Shown one piece after another: positions 34,785-47,270 of a DNA stretch of 64,000 bases. This stretch comes from Balanoglossus misakiensis. Lineage: Eukaryota > Hemichordata. The notes under the pieces were generated by a model, which saw only the letters and a program-made list of their open reading frames with translations, made no database searches and was not told the origin of the DNA. Position 1 is the first letter of the stretch. Each line of letters begins with the position of its first letter. The translations under genes and the position numbers were made by a program. The DNA is taken from contig CM082597.2 of the NCBI GenBank assembly GCA_040954595.2, positions 9,300,001 through 9,364,000 of the forward strand, written 5' to 3'.

Positions 34785-37685
34785 ATGGTGGGTACCAAAA
34801 CGATTTTGCCAAACTGTGTTGTTTTTCTCATGGCCACAGGTAAGCACGTCTTTGATATTTTTTGTTTAGCGCAAACATTTCCCATTTTGCTTTTTCCGAT
34901 TCTACTTTTTAACACGCTTGGAACTACTTAGCGATAACAGTATCTTGCAAACAGCCTGAATATTTCACCTTCTTAGATATCATTGTAAAAACGCGATAAA
35001 AAATAATCAATTTGCAAAAATGTCAATGTAGTTTCATAGAATTCAGATGATTTATAGTTTTAACGATCACAAAATATTTCCATGTGTACGTGTTAGATGT
35101 GAAAAATGACCACTGTTGAACTTACATTTTTGCCTAAAATGGAAAAAGAGTCATAAACGGGAAAACAGTATACCGACTAAGATTTCGTTTTATGATCATT
35201 TCGTGATGGTTGCAAATTTGCTAACTGAAGCGGTGAAAATTGAGATTTTAATTTGGGATCTGTGGTGATCTGTTCCGATATGAAATGGTTAAACGTGCCT
35301 CGCGCGGATTACAAGTCTTAATGCATTAGATTATGATGGCTTGTGAGTCGACAACTCAATAATAGCCTTTATAGTTCCTGTTTATATCGACAGAAACCAT
35401 TGTTGTCAATTGTTTCGATCACGCCACCTTGTTGGCTGATGCAATCACCATGTTTTGTACCTGCACGGATTTTAAGGTCAATTTATTGAGCGATGCAGAC
35501 TTTGCTCTGGCCCAGGGCTCTGCCTTATATGGGACTGGCCTGGATGTATACGTCATTGCGCACGTCTCGTATGCATACGTGGGTGAATAGGAATTGTTCA
35601 AGTATTTGTTTTACATTCAAGAAAAGAGTCTGAATACGACGACCAATCAACAAAATTTTCCATGATTAGTATAACAAAATATGAATCACGTTGTTAGTAG
35701 TGTTGACATGGCCAACTCATTTTGATGGATCAGTACAGTCAACGTCGGTGAAATTATAATCGTAAATCATGCGTTTTTGTCTTGTTTCTTTTCAGTGACA
35801 TTTGCTGATGAAGCCGAGAAACTCAGTCGGACGGTGTGCGTCTGCCTCGACAGAGATGCAACCATTGCCTGTCCCGTTGAACCAGGTAATCACGACAAGT
35901 TGACCATGGGGAGATGGACGTTAGCGGAGGAACATAGTTTTATCGCACAAAAATCCTCGGATGGGTTTTCAAAATACATTGATCCAGACAAGTATGTCAT
36001 AGAAGACATGCCTTCACTGACTGTCAGAAGAATGGCGCTTTCTGATGAGACTGACTATCGGTGTTTAGTGACAGTAGAGTCGCCTAATAGCAACCCACAT
36101 GAATCGACGCAGTTGACAGGTGTCGCCCACTTGCGTGTATGTGGTAAGTTCACATCTCGTACTCGCAGCCGCAGATGTGACGACACACACCGCGTTTAGT
36201 ATTGTAGTCAAGCAATGTCACGTTACGCGACTATGACATTAATGAGCGGAAAAACGCTAAGATATATGTACGTAAAACGGTTACAAGAAGAGCTACCGTC
36301 AAGCCTATTGTATATATGTTTATTTTGGAGATACATTTTATTGTTTTTCCACTTCTTTTCCAGCCCCAGTCCGCATGCGCTTATATCATCTTGTGACATC
36401 GGACCGCAGTGATCAAATTCATGATGTGAACAACTCCACCGTCAAAGTGGTCTCCGCAGTGACGTTGACAGCGATTTGTTTTGTGAACTCAAGCAGTCCG
36501 GCCACAAATGTTTCGTGGCTTTTCAACGACCAAGTGCTTTCGGCAATTGACGTCATCTCTATCCAGACGGAGTCAGTAGAAGTGGGCCCAGACTACAACA
36601 TAACCAGCAACCTAACGATAGCTAAGACTGACGAGAGGCATTCTGGGACGTATACGTGCGTAGCGAAACATGATTGCATGGAGCAAAATGCAAAAATGTC
36701 GTTTACTGCCGATTTACGAACAGGTGCAGGTAACTCATTATACACATGATGACTGACAATGAGGGCAACAGTGTATTTAGATGACTGAGCTCGAGGGCGC
36801 TGCTAGTCACAACTAAAACAGACTGTTTTGGTGTGACTGGCAGTCCCGAGGTCATCAAAAATACACTGATGCCCGAATGTCAGTCGTCATGTGTTTTATA
36901 ACACACCAAACACGACACACACCACATCCAGGCAACAGTACCGGGCGGAAACCGATCGAAGCCCCAGGGAACAGTTCGAAATGACTAAGGTCACGTGATG
37001 GCGTATTGACGAATCACGATCGAGGGTTCGCTGCATGGTGTGTTATAATCTCCAGTTGTAGACTGTTGTAGACGTTGCAATCGCTTACACAAAAAAACAA
37101 AGTCGTTCTTGTACAAGTGCCATGTAGCCGAGATATCTCCGAGCGGAGATAACATTTACCACTATGCCCTTATTGATTTTCAGGTGAATACACTAACAGT
37201 ACGAGTGTGCAGATATGCATGTACATAATAATCGGTGCTGGGTGTATTGTGGTAACAGTAGTAGTCGTCACAGTGACATGTCGCATGACAGTTGTGTGGA
37301 AAACACGGAAAACAAAGAAAAATGTAAGTTCAATGTTTGTTACAGGTTTGTCAAAAAGGGCCCGTGGCCGTGAACTTCATCATTTCCTCCTCCTCCTACC
37401 CTCCCACCGTCACCATTTATATATATGTCTTTGTTTTTTATCTTTTCTCAAGGACAATGCCGAGGGAAGAATGGGTGTCGCCGGAAAGGGACTGAAGCAT
37501 GATGAGAGTCAACGTACAGAGAATGGTTACAGTATGTTCGATGCCTTACACTGTTGATGGTTTTGTAAATTTGTGGCTATTAAAAAAAATATACCTGTCT
37601 ATCTATCTGTCTGTCTGCCTTATCTGCCTATATTGATCATTAAACATTTCCTTCCTCCACAGCACCTCTACCTGCCAGTCCGTGA
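34785..37685 (+). CDS. Two-Ig transmembrane receptor without kinase, sister of the upstream RTK
   Basis: Six exons join in frame: 34785-34839, 35796-36143, 36364-36729, 37184-37323, 37453-37531 and 37663-37685. The product is about 336 aa. It has a signal peptide (1-18), a V-type Ig (C44, W59, DYRC108), a second Ig (Cys in AICF, Trp in VSWLF, TYTC), a TM at about 267-289 and a ~47-residue cytoplasmic tail. The signal exon is 55 nt and phase 1, exactly like that of the RTK, and the first Ig shares the IACP/IHCP, RWT and FIAQ/FVAQ pattern with the RTK's first Ig. The two genes are therefore duplicates. No kinase exons follow. The last splice (aca|gtatgt) giving a GYTPLPASP end is my preferred model. 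Reading through gives a GYSMFDALHC end at 37556, and another frame of the last exon stays open to 37768. Role inferred: decoy, co-receptor or adaptor-coupled receptor. Confidence 0.8.
36743..36894. repeat. ~150-bp hairpin just after a splice donor
   Basis: The left arm, starting cacatgatgactgac and continuing through gtgtatttagatgac, is complemented with a few mismatches by the right arm, which ends gtcagtcgtcatgtg. The loop is around the aaaacagactgtttt centre. The hairpin begins about 14 bases inside the intron following the second Ig exon of the kinase-less receptor. It is MITE-like. Confidence 0.85.
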
Positions 37686-38823
37686 GCTGTCTAGCATTGG
37701 ACATAATGGTGAACCAGAGACAGCAAAAGAGACTCACTCAATTTATACAGGAAATGCAAGTGACTGAGCATTATGATGCTTATTCCACCGGCCGCATATT
37801 ATTTATATCGCGTCAAGTTCGTCCGTTCTCCGCAAGCGGATAGTGCAAACCAAACTTTCCGGGCTAGAAACTGTTAGCTACTGAAATTAGATCGCAGCCG
37901 CAGAACACCACACATTGATTCGAGGAAAGCTGCCATGAACATGATGAATGGCGTATCATTTGTGGAATCTTAATTTTACATTTAGCAATGTATGCACTTT
38001 TTACAAAGAAATATGTTGGTACCTAATATTTGAATCAAGTGCTGTCGCACTGTATTGATAGACAACGACGCTTTATTTCACCGTAAAACAAATAAACTTT
38101 AAACCCTTGCGTGACCTCCAATGACCTTAGAGATGATTAATATAATTTTTGCACGTAGCTTTGAAATTTTCAAGACGAAGAAATCAGTAAAAGGTCGATA
38201 TTTTCCCTCTGAGAGCTATACTTAGTTGTGTGCTTTTTACCCCGCCCCTCCCTCTTCCACCAGAGGGATGTCTATTTACTTACCTCAACTATGGAACACC
38301 ACCAACCGGGATAGTGAGATCCTCCCACCGGGCTTCTGTGCAACCAGGTACATTAAACTCTTGGCGTGTCCCAATAATACATTATGATTCCAAGTTCAAA
38401 GTATAGTGTTCCTGGACAGCAGATATGTGAAACTGCGCGTTTGTACTTGACCATGATGTCAGCGAAAAGCAAATTAGGCATATTCAGTGAAAATTCCCAC
38501 TGCGTCAGGCTCTCGTACACTTTTCAGACTGTAGAAATTATACGCTTATTGATTAAACGACACTACGTCATGGGTACGCCTCCTATCCGACAAAGGCATT
38601 GTTTTTGTTGGGTCACTGGGTCCATGTTTCGATACGCGGCTACGCTAGGAGATAAAGCTATGCTAGGTGGATATATCAACAACACAGTGCAATAATGACT
38701 CCTGTAACACTAGCATAAGGTCAGAGTTCATGTAAACGCTCGTTTGAATGGGCCAGTACAGTCCACACTGGTGTTTTTGTGTACTCGTGTAGCTTCTGTA
38801 GTTTACATTAAAATATTTAGTCT

Positions 38824-39879
38824 AGCGATTGAGACGGTGAAATGGTCGGATATTAGCCGACCGGTGCTGGAGGAACATCAAAACCCAGCTGCAGTGAGCA
38901 TCTGATAATGGTGATGAATACGATGCTGACCGTACTCTCTGCAGTCCAAAATGGGAAAGCCGATAATGGTGTCGATGAAACAAAGAGAAAAATCGACGAA
39001 CAGGACAAGAAGATCGACAGACTGACCAGCGAGTCGAAGAACATGGAGACAGAAATGCAGGCACTCAAAGAAAATCTGAAGAAAACAGCGATTGTTGAGA
39101 ACAACCTTACTCTAAACGGTTTCAAGACATCCCTAGAAAAAAAACCCGGTCGGATTTTGAGACTCTCGGTAACAAACAGACGGTTTTACAGACCAAAGTG
39201 TCGACTTACGAGGGAATCGTAGCTGTCTTAAATAATCAGATTGAGGAGCTAGGATCGCATGAGGTGGAAAAGAGCAAACGGAAGGAAAGTGAGAAGATTG
39301 TAGAATTGGAACGCAAAGTCCAAGCACAGGACAGAATTATAGGAGCGTTGAAGGATGTGGCTTTGGCTGAGAAGGACCTGAGAATACAATCTTTAGAGAC
39401 GGCTTCATATGATGGTGTTTTACTTTGGAAAATTTCGGATATAACAAAAAAGCGCCGAGATGCAGTCTCGGGTAAAACCGTCTCCATTTATTCCCCGTGT
39501 TTCTACACAAGTCGCCATGGCTACAAGATGTGCGCCCGCATCTACCTGAATGGCGACGGTATGGGCAAAGGTTATCCAGTGTCTGTCTTTTTCGTCGTCA
39601 TGAAGGGCCAGTATGACGCCCTCTTGAGATGGCCCTTCCGCCAGAAGGTAACCATGTGCAGTGGATCTATCAGAATAACAGGGAACATGTGATCGATGCT
39701 TTCAGACCGGATCCGTCATCGTCTTCTTTCAGATGACCGACACAAGATATGAACATCGTTAGTGGGTGTCCTCAGATCTGTTAATGCCACTGTCGCAACT
39801 GGACAGTCCCAGACACGCCTACGTGAAAGATGATGAAGCATTTCTGAAAGCAATTATGGATACGAGTGATTTCATTTAA
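38824..39879 (+). pseudogene. TRAF-type last exon (coiled coil + MATH), dead, copy A
   Basis: The sequence resembles the last exon of the intact TRAF gene at 53836-54831. It begins with an IE-type start after a tatttag acceptor, then a coiled coil rich in K/E/D, then a MATH domain with SIYSPCFYTSRHGYKM, GDGMGKG and ALLRWPF. It is disrupted by frame changes near 38900, 39140-39160 (an a-run) and 39655 (two extra bases), an in-frame TGA after SSSFR (about 39734), and another frame change near 39770. No RING or zinc-finger exons precede it, so it is a partial gene copy. The MATH region keeps the MCARIYL strand that the intact gene has lost. Confidence 0.85.
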
Positions 39880-41553
39880 CAAGGTGATTAAAAAGAAAGC
39901 TAGCATTTTATTGTGCTTCAGTCTGTAAGGCTGTGAGCTGGAAATAATTTTCTTCGAAACGAAAACACTGTGTAATCCTCTAAGGATAAATACACTTACT
40001 TTGGAAGATAAAGGTATTTTTTAAGTTATTGCCAATACCTGAGATATGTTACAGTATTTGCAATGCAAACTTGTGTATACATGTACATGTATTCTATGTT
40101 CTATTCAGTGCGGAGACGAGGGGATTTAATAATTTAAGATGAGAGCGGTTGTGCTGTGACAATGAAGTGAGTGACAGATTCTTTAATTTTAACAGCCATT
40201 TTTTTTTTTTGCATGATACCATGCACAATAGTTATCATAATCAAGCCGAAATTATCGTTTTGTAAGAGTTTATTTATATGAAGGTGTATTTCTTTCAATA
40301 TATAAAATAAGCACGTACAATACAAATTACTATATATCGTGTTATTGTCATGTACGTGATGTATTCAAATATGAGAAATAAATCTGGAGAGTGACAACGC
40401 ATTCGATCTCTACGAAAAGCTTACAATGCACCGTGATCAAAGTCTACAGGGAATTTGGTCTGCAAAAGCATTAGTGCGCGTATCCCCCGTGGCCTATTTA
40501 AATAATTGTGAGCATGCGCAGTGCTCAGATTGGAAATCCCCTATTTGATCAGTGTCTATATTTATCTAGAGGAATGTGTTGACCTTTTGTGCGGTTTTAC
40601 GCTCTTTGCTAGAGGGTTGTCCGACACAGTCATCAGTGTAAGTACTCTTTTTCTCTCTCATCGTGGTAGATGACCTATCTATAACCGGATTTACTGCTTT
40701 CGATGTACATGTACTGTCCCCGTAGCAGATTACAAAGCGTTTACAAAGTGTAATGGTGTAATTCGCCTCGTAAAATACAAGTAGGCCTAACTTGGCATTG
40801 GCATTTTCACCGTGACTACACAGCGACCATATCTGAGTCATTTGAAAGGTACCAAAGAGTGATACACTCAGCGGACGGTGAGACTCAGACTACGTTGACT
40901 TCTCCCTTATTGTTCACCTTGAAGCAGGTGTCGGCAAGACAGTCTGGTTCACCGCCGGGCCTACACAGCACAGCTCAGCCCACGTCTAATACTTTTCTTT
41001 GTCTGGCTCTGCCCAAGATGGCGTGGGTCATTGTCCGAAAGTGTAAAGGAATTAGCTAATGGTACATATGCGGCTTAATTGAGGGTTGAGCGAAAAATCA
41101 ACCCATAACTTTTCAGTTCCTTGTGACTCATGCAGTCCCTGAACGTTTTGCCGTCAAAATGAGGACTGAAAATCGAATGTCGTAAGAACCGTGACATCAT
41201 TTTATAGTGGGCTTCAGAAGTTGAACTACAGTAAGGAGGCTTTAAATTTACATAGGTGGGGTGGTTACCTGTACCTCTGATGTGTCAATCATTTGGAGTG
41301 GGTGTATTTAAAATATTAGAGCTAGCATTTGTGAAACTGTGCTTCCCGACGATGTAATACTGTTTGTTTTGTTCACACCAGGTAAACATAACAAGCTTAC
41401 ACGATGACCACAACATATCTAGATATTTTGTAATTGTTATGGAAATCCTCGTCGATGATGAGAGGCAACTTCGAGGTTACACACTGTCTCCTTTACCATT
41501 ACATTCGTAATTTTCCATACAGAAAAAACGCTTCAGGAACGCAAGCTTGCGGC

Positions 41554-41709
41554 ATGGAGAATGCCACAGAAGTCTGCCGTCAGCGACTGTCTAGCATATT
41601 CGACGAGCTCACAGCGGACGACCTTGAGAAGGTGAAGGTGTATCTGCGCGGCCAAGGAATACCCTGGGGACCCGTGAACTCACTAAACTTATCGAGCGAG
41701 TTTGCCAAC
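41554..41709 (+). pseudogene. Truncated death-effector-domain exon, copy A
   Basis: Starts with the same Met-Glu-Asn start and acceptor (about 41522) as the intact exon at 47027. It runs about 52 codons to the residues SSEFAN, then breaks at the duplication junction. The last third of the domain, including the R-x-D motif, and the rest of the gene are missing here. Confidence 0.85.
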
Positions 41710-44700
41710 ATTAGATCGCAGCCGCAGAACACCACACATTGATTCGAGGAAAGCTGCCATGAACATGATGAATGGCGTATCATTTGTGGAATCTTAATTT
41801 TACATTTAGCAATGTATGCACTTTTTACAAAGAAATATGTTGGTACCTAATATTTGAATCAAGTGCTGTCGCACTGTATTGATAGACAACGACGCTTTAT
41901 TTCACCGTAAAACAAATAAACTTTAAACCCTTGCGTGACCTCCAATGACCTTAGAGATGATTAATATAATTTTTGCACGTAGCTTTGAAATTTTCAAGAC
42001 GAAGAAATCAGTAAAAGGTCGATATTTTCCCTCTGAGAGCTATACTTAGTTGTGTGCTTTTTACCCCGCCCCTCCCTCTTCCACCAGAGGGATGTCTATT
42101 TACTTACCTCAACTATGGAACACCACCAACCGGGATAGTGAGATCCTCCCACCGGGCTTCTGTGCAACCAGGTACATTAAACTCTTGGCGTGTCCCAATA
42201 ATACATTATGATTCCAAGTTCAAAGTATAGTGTTCCTGGACAGCAGATATGTGAAACTGCGCGTTTGTACTTGACCATGATGTCAGCGAAAAGCAAATTA
42301 GGCATATTCAGTGAAAATTCCCACTGCGTCAGGCTCTCGTACACTTTTCAGACTGTAGAAATTATACGCTTATTGATTAAACGACACTACGTCATGGGTA
42401 CGCCTCCTATCCGACAAAGGCATTGTTTTTGTTGGGTCACTGGGTCCATGTTTCGATACGCGGCTACGCTAGGAGATAAAGCTATGCTAGGTGGATATAT
42501 CAACAACACAGTGCAATAATGACTCCTGTAACACTAGCATAAGGTCAGAGTTCATGTAAACGCTCGTTTGAATGGGCCAGTACAGTCCACACTGGTGTTT
42601 TTGTGTACTCGTGTAGCTTCTGTAGTTTACATTAAAATATTTAGTCTAGCGATTGAGACGGTGAAATGGTCGGATATTAGCCGACCGGTGCTGGAGGAAC
42701 ATCAAAACCCAGCTGCAGTGAGCATCTGATAATGGTGATGAATACGATGCTGACCGTACTCTCTGCAGTCCAAAATGGGAAAGCCGATAATGGTGTCGAT
42801 GAAACAAAGAGAAAAATCGACGAACAGGACAAGAAGATCGACAGACTGACCAGCGAGTCGAAGAACATGGAGACAGAAATGCAGGCACTCAAAGAAAATC
42901 TGAAGAAAACAGCGATTGTTGAGAACAACCTTACTCTAAACGGTTTCAAGACATCCCTAGAAAAAAAACCCGGTCGGATTTTGAGACTCTCGGTAACAAA
43001 CAGACGGTTTTACAGACCAAAGTGTCGACTTACGAGGGAATCGTAGCTGTCTTAAATAAACAGATTGAGGAGCTAGGATCGCATGAGGTGGAAAAGAGCA
43101 AACGGAAGGAAAGTGAGAAGATTGTAGAATTGGAACGCAAAGTCCAAGCACAGGACAGAATTATAGGAGCGTTGAAGGATGTGGCTTTGGCTGAGAAGGA
43201 CCTGAGAATACAATCTTTAGAGACGGCTTCATATGATGGTGTTTTACTTTGGAAAATTTCGGATATAACAAAAAAGCGCCGAGATGCAGTCTCGGGTAAA
43301 ACCGTCTCCATTTATTCCCCGTGTTTCTACACAAGTCGCCATGGCTACAAGATGTGCGCCCGCATCTACCTGAATGGCGACGGTATGGGCAAAGGTTATC
43401 CAGTGTCTGTCTTTTTCGTCGTCATGAAGGGCCAGTATGACGCCCTCTTGAGATGGCCCTTCCGCCAGAAGGTAACCATGTGCAGTGGATCTATCAGAAT
43501 AACAGGGAACATGTGATCGATGCTTTCAGACCGGATCCGTCATCGTCTTCTTTCAGATGACCGACACAAGATATGAACATCGTTAGTGGGTGTCCTCAGA
43601 TCTGTTAATGCCACTGTCGCAACTGGACAGTCCCAGACACGCCTACGTGAAAGATGATGAAGCATTTCTGAAAGCAATTATGGATACGAGTGATTTCATT
43701 TAACAAGGTGATTAAAAAGAAAGCTAGCATTTTATTGTGCTTCAGTCTGTAAGGCTGTGAGCTGGAAATAATTTTCTTCGAAACGAAAACACTGTGTAAT
43801 CCTCTAAGGATAAATACACTTACTTTGGAAGATAAAGGTATTTTTTAAGTTATTGCCAATACCTGAGATATGTTACAGTATTTGCAATGCAAACTTGTGT
43901 ATACATGTACATGTATTCTATGTTCTATTCAGTGCGGAGACGAGGGGATTTAATAATTTAAGATGAGAGCGGTTGTGCTGTGACAATGAAGTGAGTGACA
44001 AATTCTTTAATTTTAACAGCCATTTTTTTTTTGCATGATACCATGCACAATAGTTATCATAATCAAGCCGAAATTATCGTTTTGTAAGAGTTTATTTATA
44101 TGAAGGTGTATTTCTTTCAATATATAAAATAAGCACGTACAATACAAATTACTATATATCGTGTTATTGTCATGTACGTGATGTATTCAAATATGAGAAA
44201 TAAATCTGGAGAGTGACAACGCATTCGATCTCTACGAAAAGCTTACAATGCACCGTGATCAAAGTCTACAGGGAATTTGGTCTGCAAAAGCATTAGTGCG
44301 CGTATCCCCCGTGGCCTATTTAAATAATTGTGAGCATGCGCAGTGCTCAGATTGGAAATCCCCTATTTGATCAGTGTCTATATTTATCTAGAGGAATGTG
44401 TGACCTTTTGTGCGGTTTTACGCTCTTTGCTAGAGGGTTGTCCGACACAGTCATCAGTGTAAGTACTCTTTTTCTCTCTCATCGTGGTAGATGACCTATC
44501 TATAACCGGATTTACTGCTTTCGATGTACATGTACTGTCCCCGTAGCAGATTACAAAGCGTTTACAAAGTGTAATGGTGTAATTCGCCTCGTAAAATACA
44601 AGTAGGCCTAACTTGGCATTGGCATTTTCACCGTGACTACACAGCGACCATATCTGAGTCATTTGAAAGGTACCAAAGAGTGATACACTCAGCGGACGGT

Positions 44701-45242
44701 GAGACTCAGACTACGTTGACTTCTCCCTTATTGTTCACCTTGAAGCAGGTGTCGGCAAGACAGTCTGGTTCACCGCCGGGCCTACACAGCACAGCTCAGC
44801 CCACGTCTAATACTTTTCTTTGTCTGGCTCTGCCCAAGATGGCGTGGGTCATTGTCCGAAAGTGTAAAGGAATTAGCTAATGGTACATATGCGGCTTAAT
44901 TGAGGGTTGAGCGAAAAATCAACCCATAACTTTTCAGTTCCTTGTGACTCATGCAGTCCCTGAACGTTTTGCCGTCAAAATGAGGACTGAAAATCGAATG
45001 TCGTAAGAACCGTGACATCATTTTATAGTGGGCTTCAGAAGATGAACTACAGTAAGGAGGCTTTAAATTTACATAGGTGGGGTGGTACCCGTACCTCTGG
45101 TGTGTCAATCATTTGGAGTGGGTGTATTTAAAATATTAGAGCTAGCATTTGTGAAACTGTGCTTCCCGACGATGTAATACTGTTTGTTTTGTTCACACCA
45201 GGTAAACATAACAAGCTTACACGATGACCACAACATATCTAG
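41710..45242 (+). repeat. Segmental tandem duplication, copy B
   Basis: Copy B repeats 37886-41422. The differences I noted are few: a t/a near 43059, a t-run about three bases shorter near 44030, one missing base near 44400, and three or four changes near 45040-45100. That is about 99.7% identity by eye over 3.5 kb. It is interrupted at 45242 by a transposon and resumes at 46423. Confidence 0.95.
42648..43703 (+). pseudogene. TRAF-type last exon, dead, copy B
   Basis: Same sequence as 38824-39879 shifted by 3,824 bp, with the identical frameshifts and stop, so the exon was already dead before duplication. One coding change is visible: Asn to Lys in the coiled coil (near 43059). Confidence 0.9.
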
Positions 45243-46422
45243 GGCTTTCTCACGTGAAATGATTAGGGCGCCCTTTTCGGGATTATAAAAGTTGGCAAAC
45301 ATTTCTTATCAGCGACTCAAATAGTTTTGCATTCACATGTGTATAAAAGGGACGGGATCACCGCACTCAGTGCGTCCACAGCAGAGTGGCTAAAGGTCAC
45401 AATGGCGGATTCAGTGATGTGTTTACTGTATATGTAGCTCTGGACTTATACCCAAACAGCGTATACCGTAATCTATCCTTCGGGTTCGACCAGGAAAAAA
45501 TAATTATTCTTTACAAAAAGATGAAACAATGGGGGTAAAAATGAGTCAAAGTGCCAGAAGGACCCCCTCGGACATTTATGCAAATTAGGTTCAAATAGGC
45601 TTCATGGTGCGATTGAAAATCAAGGACACATTTCGCCACTTGTCCCATTTGTTGTTCCACATCAAATAAATGGAAGATCCGAGAAAATCCACACTTTTCC
45701 AGTTTTTGTACAGTCATCCTATAAGTATAAGCGCTTCTACGGTACCGCCTGTGAGTCTTACAGCTTTGAAACCAGTGCGTAATATACTAGTAGCATGACT
45801 CCATGCTAGTAGTAAAAGCATACAGGGATGTGGGAACGCTTTGAGTTGGTCCCTTGGGACAAAGACGTTTTTAATTTATTCACGCACAGGGATGTATTTT
45901 TAGCCAGACAATGGCAAGACCTAGTTGCCTAGCAATTATCACCATGAACTTTGCTACAAGTTTCACTACCACTTCCACTGGGCGTCTCAATTTTTTCAGC
46001 AGAGCCCCAGCTGCAGTAAGTTCCGACTACCTCAAGGCTTTGCCTGTAGGTTTTGGGGCTCCTCATTTTACTGATGACCATCAGCAACAAGGCAAATTGA
46101 CCGTTGACTAAGCAAGGTGCTAAACATCGCTCTTTTCAGAGGGGTAATTTTACATGCAAGCTCATTAGAAACTGCCACTTGTATCCCCTCAAACCGCGTT
46201 GGCAGAGTGCGTTTAGATCGGCGTTTAGTGCGGTGTTTCTGTTCACACGTGATTTGAATCGCTGTTTAGTGCGGCGCCCCGACCCAGGTCCCACCCCTCA
46301 ACACCGTCACAAAAAAAGAGCGGCGCAGGGCCGCTCTCACCTTTTCACACGTGGCACTTACAAATTAACGCCGCCCTAGCACCGCCGCTGGGGCGGCGTT
46401 GACGGCACGTGAGAAAGGGGTA
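45243..46422. mobile_element. 1.18-kb non-autonomous DNA transposon
   Basis: Comparison with copy A gives the exact insertion site. The uninterrupted site in copy A reads acatatctagatattttg. In copy B the element lies between two atctag sequences (45237-45242 and 46423-46428), a 6-bp target duplication. Its ends carry a 12-bp inverted repeat, ctttctcacgtg (from 45245) and cacgtgagaaag (46406-46417). No transposase frame is visible inside. The right ~230 bp is GC-rich with repeated gcgtttagtgcgg-like blocks. Confidence 0.85.
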
Positions 46423-47270
46423 ATCTAGATATTTTGTAATTGTTATGGAAATCCTCGTCGATGATGAGAGGCAACTTCGAGGTTACACACTGTCTCCTTT
46501 ACCATTACATTCGTAATTTTCCATACAGAAAAAACGCTTCAGGAACGCAAGCTTGCGGCATGGAGAATGCCACAGAAGTCTGCCGTCAGCGACTGTCTAG
46601 CATATGCGGACGACCTTGAGAAGGTGAAGGTGTATCTGCGCGGCCAAGGAATACCCTGGGGACCCGTGAACTCACTAAACTTATCGAGCGAGTTTGCCAA
46701 CATCCTGCTGAGTCACACCGGTTCAGTCGATGAATGCAAGGAAAGGGTTCTCGCCATCCTCAAAGCAATTCCAAGATACGACGTCATATTAGAGCTAGCA
46801 TTTGTGAAACTGTGCTTCCCGACGATGTAATACTGTTTGTTTTGTTCACACCAGGTAAACATAACAAGCTTACACGATGACCACAACATATCTAGATATT
46901 TTGTAATTGTTATGGAAATCCTCGTCGATGATGAGAGGCAACTTCGAGGTTACACACTGTCTCCTTTACCATTACATTCGTAATTTTCCATACAGAAAAA
47001 ACGCTTCAGGAACGCAAGCTTGCGGCATGGAGAATGCCACAGAAGTCTGCCGTCAGCGACTGTCTAGCATATTCGACGAGCTCACAGCGGACGACCTTGA
47101 GAAGGTGAAGGTGTATCTGCGCGGCCAAGGAATACCCTGGGGACCCGTGAACTCACTAAACTTATCGAGCGAGTTTGCCAACATCCTGCTGAGTCACACC
47201 GGTTCAGTCGATGAATGCAAGGAAAGGGTTCTCGCCATCCTCAAAGCAATTCCAAGATACGACGTCATAT
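46423..47270 (+). repeat. 467-bp nested tandem duplication of the DED exon
   Basis: The segment starting atattttgtaattgttatgg occurs at 46429 and again at 46896. The junction is at about 46789, where the end of the exon (TATGACGTCATAT-type sequence) jumps back to the upstream attagagctagc sequence also seen at about 41317 and 45137. The result is two neighbouring copies of the DED exon, the first damaged and the second intact. Confidence 0.9.
46560..46788 (+). pseudogene. Death-effector-domain exon with 14-bp deletion
   Basis: Identical to the intact exon at 47027 except for loss of 14 bases after the agcatat at about 46603, which removes the SIFDELTA-coding part and shifts the frame. Translation from the proper Met stops shortly afterwards. 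The exon also ends in duplicated flank rather than a splice donor. Confidence 0.85.

Larger units (their letters stand above)
37886..41709 (+). repeat. Segmental tandem duplication, copy A (3,824 bp)
   Basis: Sequence from 37886 recurs from 41710 at a constant offset of 3,824 bp, almost base for base. Copy A joins the 3' flank of the kinase-less receptor on its left and breaks into copy B at 41709/41710 inside a death-effector-domain exon. It contains a dead TRAF last exon (38824-39879), about 1.5 kb of non-coding sequence and the truncated exon. An aataaa at 38091-38096 may serve the upstream receptor gene. A tatttaaataa TATA-like motif lies at about 40495. Confidence 0.95.

Noticed and set aside
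40566-41059. Pair of overlapping frames (91 codons minus, 66 codons plus) repeated exactly in copy B
   Set aside because: Their preservation is explained by the very recent duplication, not by selection. One copy already has an altered end through a 1-bp indel.
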